Source: Planctomycetota bacterium
GTDB taxonomy: Bacteria; Planctomycetota; UBA1135; UBA2386
Direction of reading: 5' to 3'
DNA length: 9,763 nucleotides
Assembly: GCA_003235605.1 (NCBI GenBank)
Contig: QJVU01000423.1
Coordinates: 1-9,763 of the forward strand
Numbering within the stretch: position 1 is the first letter of the stretch; the number at the start of each line of letters is the position of its first letter. Positions 1-4,979 of the stretch are shown here, in pieces. The notes under the pieces were generated by a model, which worked only from the letters and a program-made list of their open reading frames with translations, was not told where the DNA came from and did not search any database. The position numbers and the translations under genes are program-made.

Positions 1-622
1 CGGGGTTGGACCCGGAGGCGTGACACAGGGTGCAGTCCATCTCGTCGGAGATCGGCAGCACGACATCGGTGCTGGCCAGGAAGTTGTTGGAGCTGTCCCT
101 CACGACGATGCGCATCATCGGGTAGGTGCGCTTGTGAAGCCCGTCGTCGTAGGCCGTGATCGGCACCCCCTCGGCGCGGAACAGCGCGTGCGTGGCGTCG
201 AACTTCATCGCCTGGGGCACGTTGTTGCTTCCCGGCATGTTGAAGCCCGCCAGCCCGGTGTCCGGAGTCGTGGACCCGCCATAGAGCGTCTTGGCATACT
301 GCCAGTAGTTGGTCTTCCCGGCGGAGGTGCGGTTGATCGAGCCCGTCGGATCCACGACCGCCTCGTAGGTGACGCTCAGCCCGGTGGCATCCTTGATGAG
401 CTTGCCGTTGGGATCGATGACCTGGGCGTCGACGTTGTTGTACGGCGGCAGGATCGAGAACACGCCGTAGTCCGAGTCCATGCAGTGCATGCCCAGGTCG
501 TTCCAGGCGATGACCTTCCAGGTCTCGGCACGCGGCATCGGAGGTTGCGGCGGCATCAGCATCGGCAACCCGGCGACGGCGAGCGAGCAGGCGATCAGTA
601 TGGGTGGACGGACGAGATGCAT
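1..622 (-). CDS. Exported protein with a CxxCH haem-binding motif (5' part, runs off window)
   Basis: The reading frame is open from an ATG at 622 to the window edge (207 codons, no stop). Residues 1-24 look like an export signal: MHLVR, then a hydrophobic stretch around ILIACSLAVAGL. The mature part begins with a W-x-V-I-A-W-N-D-L-G-M-H-C-M-D segment (about 35-49) and a FSILPPYNN segment (55-63). I recall similar segments from uncharacterised multidomain proteins of environmental Gram-negatives, but this is from memory. Residues 197-201 read CTLCH, a c-type haem attachment motif, so covalent haem and a periplasmic or outer-surface location are likely; more motifs may lie beyond the window. 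A strong AAGGAG at 631-636, 8 nt before the ATG, supports the start. It follows the MetE-like gene on the same strand after 264 bp, so it probably has its own promoter. An electron-transfer role is inference; the exact family is unknown. Confidence 0.8.
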   Translation of the reverse strand, partial: MHLVRPPILIACSLAVAGLPMLMPPQPPMPRAETWKVIAWNDLGMHCMDSDYGVFSILPPYNNVDAQVIDPNGKLIKDATGLSVTYEAVVDPTGSINRTSAGKTNYWQYAKTLYGGSTTPDTGLAGFNMPGSNNVPQAMKFDATHALFRAEGVPITAYDDGLHKRTYPMMRIVVRDSSNNFLASTDVVLPISDEMDCTLCHASGSNP

Positions 623-630
623 GGTGACTG

Positions 631-636
631 CTCCTT
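631..636 (-). promoter_or_regulatory. Ribosome binding site of the CxxCH protein
   Basis: On the minus strand this reads AAGGAG, placed 8 nt before the ATG at 622. It is one of the strongest Shine-Dalgarno matches in the window and fixes the start of a gene whose 3' end is not visible. Confidence 0.7.
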
Positions 637-808
637 GGGATGTCCCTCACGAACTCTGAAGAATCACCCTGCATGGTAGTGCTTGCCCGCGGTCAATCCG
701 CATGGGGCACTTTTCGTAGCCGGCCGCTTTGAGCATGAACTTTTGTTCACGCGGGGTTGGACCGAGACGAGGTCATCGTGTTGATGGGAGAGAACGTCAA
801 CGCCAGCC

Positions 809-832
809 GCATGTGCACACGTGTGCACATGC
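809..832. promoter_or_regulatory. Perfect 24-bp palindrome, two TGTGCACA octamers
   Basis: The 24 bases equal their own reverse complement, with no mismatch and no spacer. The core is two copies of the self-palindromic octamer TGTGCACA (812-819 and 822-829) separated by CG. Their centres are 10 bp apart, one helical turn, and the whole is flanked by GCA and TGC. It lies between the MetE-like gene and the CxxCH gene. No T-run follows on either strand, which argues against an intrinsic terminator, and a DNA-binding site for a dimeric or tetrameric regulator is the best guess. No regulator gene is in the window, so the binding protein is unknown. Confidence 0.55.
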
Positions 833-886
833 CTCCGCTGCAACAGCGCACGGGTAATCACCTGCGAGTCGGGAGGCTTCCTGCGA

Positions 887-2050
887 TCAGGACCGCAGCA
901 GCTCGGCAGCTTTCACCAGCGTCTCGAGCTTCCGGAACGCGGTCTCCGCCGTGGCCACAGGTCGCTCTGCAAACGTCCCGAAGCCGCAGTCCGGGTTCAG
1001 GAAGATGCGCTCGGGCCCCAGCAGATCTGCCAGCTCGCCCACGCGCTGGGCGATCTGCTTCGGGTCTTCGATCTCTTCGGTTCGTGGATTCACGGCGCCG
1101 AAGCCCACCGAGGCGCGGTCGGGGAGGCCTGCCAATGCCTTGGGATCGCCCGCCCGGGGCGTCGCATACTCCAACACGAACTGGTCCACGTTCATCCTGC
1201 CCAGGTGAGGAATTAGCGGATCGTAGGAGCCGCTCAACAACACGTCCTCCTGCTGGCTCCAATTGCCCCGACAGATGTGCAGGCTGGTGAGCGGACCTTC
1301 GACTCCCTCCACCACCCGGTTGATCACGTCCACCGCGAGCTCCAGCTCCGACTCGGGACTGGCGCTGGCGGCAAGGGCAGCGCACATGAAGGTGCGGGTG
1401 GCCTGCTTGCCGGCAAGGACCACCTCGCTCAGGACCGGTTCGTCGAACTGGATGACGTCGGCGCCGGCAGCCGCCAGCTCCAACGCCTCCTGGTGGAGGA
1501 CGTCCACGACCGCATCCACCAGGGACTCGCGGGTCGGGTAGGCCTCGGCGGATAGACCCTGCACCCAGGTGGAACGGCTCAGGAGGTAGGGCCCCGGCAA
1601 CGTCACCTTGATGGGTTTCCGGGTGTGCTGGCGGAGGAAATGGTAGTCGTCGAGTGCCAGAGGCTGGGCGCGTCGGATGGGTCCCACGACGGTGGGGTTC
1701 TTGATGGCGTAAGCCGGCACGTCCAGCGCCTGCAGGAGGTTTTCGAACGCCGCCTTGTCCTCCACGTAGTCCAGGAGATCCGCCATCGTCATCAGTCGGA
1801 CACCCTCCAGCTTCTCGCAGATGAACGAGTAGAAGTTGTCCCGGCGCTGCTCGCCGTCCGAGACGATGTCGAGCCCGGCGTCCTCCTGGTACTTGATGGC
1901 CAGGAGCGTGGCCTCGTCCTGGAGGTGGGGGAGGTCCTTGTCCTTGGCCTGCTTCTTCATGGCGGCGAGCAGCCAGGAAGGTCGCGGCCAGCTGCCCACG
2001 ACGGTGACCGGAAAGAGGGGCCAGTGCTTGTTGTTGCTGGTCGATGCCAT
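887..2050 (-). CDS. MetE C-terminal-type (core-MetE) methyltransferase
   Basis: This 387-residue protein corresponds to the catalytic C-terminal half of cobalamin-independent methionine synthase, without the N-terminal folate-binding domain of full-length MetE (about 750 residues). Visible motifs are VVGSWPRP (17-24), VSDGEQRRDNF (63-73), a TLPGPYLL segment (150-157) and QFDEPVLSE (201-209). The zinc ligand set of MetE is complete: H258 and C260 in LHICRGNW, E294 in FVLEYATPRAGD, and C355 in NPDCGFGTF. It therefore probably activates a thiol on zinc and transfers a methyl group, most likely to homocysteine. Short core-MetE and Mes-type enzymes are known to use donors other than methyl-folate, such as methylated corrinoid proteins; the donor here cannot be read. 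The start at 2050 has GGAGG 5 nt upstream and overlaps the upstream stop by one base (TGATG). An open frame extends 21 codons further upstream but lacks such support. It is the last gene of the sulfur-relay operon. Confidence 0.85.
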   Translation of the reverse strand: MASTSNNKHWPLFPVTVVGSWPRPSWLLAAMKKQAKDKDLPHLQDEATLLAIKYQEDAGLDIVSDGEQRRDNFYSFICEKLEGVRLMTMADLLDYVEDKAAFENLLQALDVPAYAIKNPTVVGPIRRAQPLALDDYHFLRQHTRKPIKVTLPGPYLLSRSTWVQGLSAEAYPTRESLVDAVVDVLHQEALELAAAGADVIQFDEPVLSEVVLAGKQATRTFMCAALAASASPESELELAVDVINRVVEGVEGPLTSLHICRGNWSQQEDVLLSGSYDPLIPHLGRMNVDQFVLEYATPRAGDPKALAGLPDRASVGFGAVNPRTEEIEDPKQIAQRVGELADLLGPERIFLNPDCGFGTFAERPVATAETAFRKLETLVKAAELLRS

Positions 2051-2796
2051 CACGTCCTCCGCATCTCGACGTTTACGGGTACCTCTCGAGACAGCGTGCG
2101 CGTTACCGGGCAACGACGCAAGGTCTCTTCGAACAGCTCCCGCACGACCTCCTCCTCGCCGTCACAGTCCACGAACACACGGCCTTCCACGGCTTCGAGT
2201 GCCGGGCTGCCTTCCTCCAGACCCAGGAACACCAGGATGTTCTGGGACTTGGCGTTCACCTTCACCTCCAGGTTGCGCACGCCAATCCCCTTCTGGGAGA
2301 GCCGCCATTGAAAGCCCGTGGCCAGGGCGCCGGCAACGGCGCCAAGCAGGTACTCGATGGCCGAGGGAGCCTCGTCTTCGGTGTCGAAGGAGGCCGGCTG
2401 TCCCACCGCGAAGGAGTGGTTGCGCGCGAAGGCCTTCCCCAGCATCCCGCCGGTCCAGCGCACGCGCACCTGCCAGGCATGGTCCCGGGCCTCCTGCAGG
2501 TGCTGCTGCAGGTCCTCGTCCTCGTGCTTCTTCCGGACGAAGTAGTAGACGTAGTCCCCGGGTGCGTCCTGGGTCGTGAGCATGGTGTGGCCCACCAGCC
2601 GGCACCAGGCGGGGAGGTCTTCCCGCACGCTGCGCTCCCGGCTGCGCACCTCCAGGACCGCGCCGGCGGCGATCGGCTCCATCGCCTTGCGGATGATGAG
2701 CAGCAGGCCACTGCCGCAGTCCAGGTCGCCGCCGTCACACATGCCCTCCGGCTCCGGCACGTCCGCCGGCAAAGGCAGGTCACGGGGTTCAGGCAT
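2050..2796 (-). CDS. TusA-like domain fused to an OsmC-like domain
   Basis: 248 residues with two domains. Residues about 18-73 match the TusA/SirA fold: GDLDCGSG, G45-A-V-L-E-V, then EDLPAWCRLVGHTML. The CPxP signature is replaced by C27-G-S-G, with the cysteine kept; C20 and C65 are further cysteines. Residues about 112-247 match OsmC/Ohr: RWTGGMLGKAF, a DEAPSAIEYLLGAVAGALA helix, and RRCPVTRTLS near the end. The first redox cysteine of OsmC, normally in the central helix, is replaced by A157, whereas the second is kept as C229. Classical peroxidase chemistry is therefore doubtful, and sulfur transfer or persulfide handling is more plausible. The protein is cytosolic, with no signal or membrane segment. 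It lies 65 bp after the DsrE-like gene and overlaps the MetE-like gene by one base. The N-terminal domain resembles the stand-alone TusA-like protein two genes upstream. The SD before this ATG is weak, so the exact start is less certain than the reading frame. Confidence 0.82.
   Translation of the reverse strand: MPEPRDLPLPADVPEPEGMCDGGDLDCGSGLLLIIRKAMEPIAAGAVLEVRSRERSVREDLPAWCRLVGHTMLTTQDAPGDYVYYFVRKKHEDEDLQQHLQEARDHAWQVRVRWTGGMLGKAFARNHSFAVGQPASFDTEDEAPSAIEYLLGAVAGALATGFQWRLSQKGIGVRNLEVKVNAKSQNILVFLGLEEGSPALEAVEGRVFVDCDGEEEVVRELFEETLRRCPVTRTLSREVPVNVEMRRT
2056..2060 (-). promoter_or_regulatory. Ribosome binding site of the MetE-like gene
   Basis: GGAGG on the minus strand, 5 nt before the ATG at 2050 and inside the 3' end of the upstream TusA-OsmC gene. 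Together with the TGATG stop/start overlap it indicates translational coupling and selects this start over an in-frame ATG 63 bp further upstream. Confidence 0.65.
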
Positions 2797-2815
2797 GCGT
2801 GGTCGCGTCTCTTGT

Positions 2816-2846
2816 CTGTCTATCGCTGTCTATCGTCAGTCTATCG
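2816..2846 (-). repeat. Tandem 10-bp repeat in an intergenic leader
   Basis: CTGTCTATCG occurs twice head to tail on the plus strand (2816-2825 and 2826-2835), followed by an imperfect third copy ending at 2846 (TCAGTCTATCG). On the transcribed strand it reads as repeated CGATAGACAG just before the TusA-OsmC gene. The array fills about half of the 65-bp spacer after the DsrE-like stop. A regulatory role is not shown. Confidence 0.6.
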
Positions 2847-2861
2847 TTGTCGTTGTCCCGC

Positions 2862-3224
2862 TCAGAAGCAGACCGAGGGGGTGCCGCCGGCCAGGAACTC
2901 CACCAGCTTGGCGCCGCCGACCACGGTGCAGCCCTGGACCAGCTTGTCCTCGCTCAGGTTGCGCTTCTTGAAGCAGGGGGAGCATGCCCAGATGGTGCCG
3001 CCGGCCTCGACGAAGTTGGTCATCAGCTCCTTGAGGGGGGCGAAGCCCTCTTCGTGGATGTCGTTGGCGTAGCCTTCCTGGCAGAGGCGCACGCCCTCGG
3101 TGCTGAGGAACACCAGCGTCTCCTGGTTGGAGGCGATGGCGGCGTTGGCGATGACGAAGGCAACCGTTGCCTTGTCGGTGTTGTCCTTGGAATAGGTGAG
3201 GCTGATGCAGAGTTTGTTGGCCAT
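2862..3224 (-). CDS. DsrE/TusD-like sulfur-relay protein
   Basis: A 120-residue cytosolic protein of typical DsrE-family length. The N-terminus MANKLCISLTYSKDN fits the first strand and loop of the fold. A segment with helical character, DKATVAFVIANAAIASNQE (17-35), is followed by the strand TLVFLSTEGVRL. Residues 79-86 read WACSPCFK, the cysteine-containing motif usual in this family, with C81 and C84; other cysteines are C6, C48, C99 and C119. DsrE-like proteins accept and pass on persulfide sulfur, commonly together with TusA, and TusA-like proteins flank this gene on both sides, which supports that role. Only one DsrE-type subunit is present, not a TusBCD/DsrEFH set, so it would act as a homo-oligomer or with partners elsewhere. 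The ATG at 3224 has AAGGA 9 nt upstream (3234-3238). An open frame continues far upstream but overlaps the TusA-like gene and is not coding. Confidence 0.85.
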   Translation of the reverse strand: MANKLCISLTYSKDNTDKATVAFVIANAAIASNQETLVFLSTEGVRLCQEGYANDIHEEGFAPLKELMTNFVEAGGTIWACSPCFKKRNLSEDKLVQGCTVVGGAKLVEFLAGGTPSVCF

Positions 3225-3233
3225 GGTTCTGGG

Positions 3234-3238
3234 TCCTT
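3234..3238 (-). promoter_or_regulatory. Ribosome binding site of the DsrE-like gene
   Basis: AAGGA on the minus strand, 9 nt before the ATG at 3224, inside a purine-rich 44-bp spacer. It selects this ATG over upstream in-frame starts that would overlap the TusA-like gene. Confidence 0.55.
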
Positions 3239-3268
3239 CTCTTGGTCTTTCTCTCTCGGTCTGGCTGG

Positions 3269-3547
3269 TCAGGTTCTCGGCGCCGGGTCCTCCCTGCGCC
3301 GGATCCAGTAAAGCGGGTGGGATGCGCGGACGATCGTGTTTCCCGTGAGGCGAGCCCAGGCCGGCAGATCCTCGGGAGCGCCGGGATCCGTAGCGCGGAC
3401 TTTCAGGATGGCCGCAGGCTCGATTCCCATCAATCGAGTGCGCAGTTCGAGGACCAGGTCTCCACAGGCCAGATCGCCGGCATCCCACTCCGCGGCGGCG
3501 ATGGGACCGCCTCGTTGTTCGTCGTCGGTTTGGGGGTCGTCGGTCAC
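3269..3547 (-). CDS. Stand-alone TusA-like sulfur carrier, GTG start
   Basis: A 92-residue protein read from a GTG at 3547 that overlaps the transglutaminase stop by four bases (GTGA). After a hydrophilic 21-residue lead, WDAGDLACGDLVLELR (21-36) begins the TusA-like fold, followed by ILKVRATDPGAPEDLPAWARLTGNTIV (47-73) and a basic tail. TusA proteins carry a persulfide on the cysteine of a CPxP motif. Here C28 is the only cysteine and is followed by G29-D30-L31, so both prolines are missing. It aligns with the N-terminal domain of the downstream TusA-OsmC fusion (shared GDL-x-CG, EDLPAW and RL-x-G), suggesting duplication. Delivery of sulfur to or from the DsrE-like neighbour is inference. 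The start rests on the overlap and the lack of any ATG before the domain. Confidence 0.78.
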   Translation of the reverse strand: MTDDPQTDDEQRGGPIAAAEWDAGDLACGDLVLELRTRLMGIEPAAILKVRATDPGAPEDLPAWARLTGNTIVRASHPLYWIRRREDPAPRT

Positions 3548-4611
3548 TTGATCTCTGTGAAGGTCAGCTTGCGCTGCCAATCCGTGTAGGGCTTCCCATC
3601 CACCTCGACGTAGCCCTTGGGAATGGCGTTCACCGGGCCGGCGGACTGGGGGGGCGTCAGCGTCAGGTCGCGGCCAACGTTCCAGGTTACCCGCCGGTCC
3701 TCCAGGTTCCCGAAGTAATACTCGACCCGGTCCTTGTTGGGGCCGTGGTAGCCGTCCGCCAGGGTCAGGGAGACCTTCTCCGAGTTCGCTTCGGTGATGG
3801 TCACGTCGTCCACGTAGAGATCGGCCACCGCCACGTCCAGGGGAATCCAGCCCACGTTCGGCGCCCAGAACTCGGGCCAGCAGTGGTAGCTCTGGTCCTG
3901 GTCCTTGCCGTCCAGAGGCTCCTTGAAGAAGGACCCGTACTTCATGCGGGTGGGAATGCCCGCCGAGCGGGACAGGGACGTGTATAGGGCGTGGAAGTCG
4001 GTGCAGTTGCCCGTCCTCGTCGAGAGGCAATAGGAGGAGCTGCCCACACCCGAGGCCTTCTTCGTGGCGGGGTCCTTCACCCAGTAGTCGACGTTGTTCA
4101 GCACCCAGTCGTAGAGCTTGCGGGAGGCGAGGATCGGGTTTTCCTCGCTGCCGACGATGCTCTCCGCCAGCTTGCGGCTCTCATCATCCACCTGGATGTA
4201 GGTGTTCGGTGCCAGGTCACTGGCCATCCTCGCGCGCTCTTCGCTGGTGAGCGCCCTGGTTGCGGCGGGGTCCAGTTTCGACTTCACCTCGCGTCGGGTC
4301 ACGTTGAAGTCCGTTTGGATGGTGACGGCCTTGGGCTCGGGGTTCTGCAGCTCCAGGTAGACGAAGCTGTTGCCAGCCAGATCGTGGGTCTGGCGCCAGC
4401 CGTCGGGAGCCGTGACCTTCAGGTCGGCAGTTCTCTGGGCCGGATCGGCCATGGGGACTGGAAACCAGATGCGCACGCTCTTGGCTCCCTGGGGAACCTG
4501 CACATCCATCCGGTTGGTTGCGGCGAAGCTGCGGGAAGTGCCGCTCGTGGTGCTCTTGCACGCCACCATCAGCAGGAGGGACGTGCAGAGGTAGACAGTC
4601 GTCGTTTTCAC
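3544..4611 (-). CDS. Transglutaminase-like lipoprotein
   Basis: 355 residues from a GTG start. A short signal (KTTTVYLCTSLLLMVAC) ends in a lipobox, L-M-V-A-C18, so the protein should be a lipoprotein of the outer or inner membrane. Residues about 30-110 form a beta-rich N-terminal region beginning RMDVQVPQGAKSVRIWFPVP, as often precedes transglutaminase cores. The papain-like triad is visible: C203 in GNCTDFHALY, H243 in YHCWPEFW and D259 in WIPLDV. Members of this fold act as proteases, amidases or cross-linking enzymes; the substrate is unknown. The gene is first in the five-gene run, yet it is secreted while the next three genes encode cytosolic sulfur-relay proteins. The stop overlaps the TusA-like GTG by four bases. 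GAGGA at 4619-4623, 7 nt upstream, supports the GTG at 4611. The frame is open for 124 more codons upstream, but no plausible signal lies there. Confidence 0.85.
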   Translation of the reverse strand: MKTTTVYLCTSLLLMVACKSTTSGTSRSFAATNRMDVQVPQGAKSVRIWFPVPMADPAQRTADLKVTAPDGWRQTHDLAGNSFVYLELQNPEPKAVTIQTDFNVTRREVKSKLDPAATRALTSEERARMASDLAPNTYIQVDDESRKLAESIVGSEENPILASRKLYDWVLNNVDYWVKDPATKKASGVGSSSYCLSTRTGNCTDFHALYTSLSRSAGIPTRMKYGSFFKEPLDGKDQDQSYHCWPEFWAPNVGWIPLDVAVADLYVDDVTITEANSEKVSLTLADGYHGPNKDRVEYYFGNLEDRRVTWNVGRDLTLTPPQSAGPVNAIPKGYVEVDGKPYTDWQRKLTFTEIK

Positions 4612-4618
4612 TTTGTGG

Positions 4619-4623
4619 TCCTC
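4619..4623 (-). promoter_or_regulatory. Ribosome binding site deciding the GTG start of the transglutaminase gene
   Basis: GAGGA on the minus strand, 7 nt before the GTG at 4611. Combined with the lipoprotein signal that begins at that GTG, it selects this start over the longer upstream open frame. Confidence 0.6.
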
Positions 4624-4979
4624 GGTTCTTGTCCTTTTCAAGTCGTCGTCGGTTGCGCGTTCACGGACGACGGACCGGGAGCCCACGTGCACTGGCCGGC
4701 GAGGCGGGGTGGTCCCCAACGAGCGGGGACGGTTAGGAACTGCGCAGACCTGCGCCGACCCGCCACGCTCAGCGGATTCAACGCAGGTGGAACACCCTTC
4801 CATACGCCATGGGTAGGCCTCGCAAAGGGCGGCCCTGACCCGTTGCCAGGGTGAGCCCTCGGATCCCCTACAAGAAGCAGGAAGCGCGGAACATGCAAGG
4901 TCTGGGAGTGCCCCAGGAGTATCTTCGGGCCAGGACGTTACGCTCCACGGAACACTGTCTGGCAACCGGCGCAGCCGGA
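4624..4979 (-). other. Spacer upstream of the sulfur-relay operon, small stem-loops
   Basis: The gap between the transglutaminase and repeat-lipoprotein genes (4612-4979) holds no convincing gene. It carries several short inverted repeats: GTCCCC/GGGGAC with a 7-nt loop at 4712-4730, GCGCA/TGCGC with a 4-nt loop at 4742-4755, and CCCTG/CAGGG with a 9-nt loop at 4833-4851. It should contain the promoter and leader of the five-gene operon, but no convincing sigma-70 pair was found, and no known riboswitch was recognised. Confidence 0.35.
4966..4978 (-). terminator. Weak stem-loop just after the repeat-lipoprotein stop
   Basis: CCGGC-gca-GCCGG forms a 5-bp GC stem with a 3-nt loop one base after the stop codon. 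Only two T residues follow on the transcribed strand, so an efficient intrinsic terminator is doubtful; it may instead protect the 3' end. Confidence 0.25.

Larger units (their letters stand above)
623..886 (-). promoter_or_regulatory. 264-bp spacer with palindromes and a possible promoter
   Basis: No convincing gene lies here; short open frames on both strands lack family similarity and good starts. It holds the 24-bp palindrome (809-832), a small inverted repeat TGAAC-tttt-GTTCA (736-749) and a weak minus-strand promoter candidate. That candidate is a -35 TTGACG at 795-800 (5 of 6 matches) and a -10 GATGAC at 772-777 (3 of 6), with a 17-nt spacer, about 150 bp before the CxxCH gene. The palindrome would sit just upstream of this -35 box, where an activator could bind. 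No U-rich terminator for the MetE-like gene is visible. The promoter call is tentative. Confidence 0.3.

Noticed and set aside
20..679. 219-codon open frame on the plus strand at the left edge
   Set aside because: It lies opposite the CxxCH protein, which has a strong SD, a signal peptide and a haem motif.
752..763. Twelve-base match CGGGGTTGGACC also present at 1-12
   Set aside because: It is short, the flanks diverge at once, and it lies partly in a coding frame; probably chance in GC-rich DNA.
809..832. Palindrome as an intrinsic terminator for the MetE-like gene
   Set aside because: No T-run follows on either strand, and the self-complementary form without a loop is unlike a terminator hairpin.
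2044..3072. 342-codon open frame on the plus strand
   Set aside because: It is antisense to the TusA-OsmC and DsrE-like genes, whose motifs are unmistakable; the product resembles no family.
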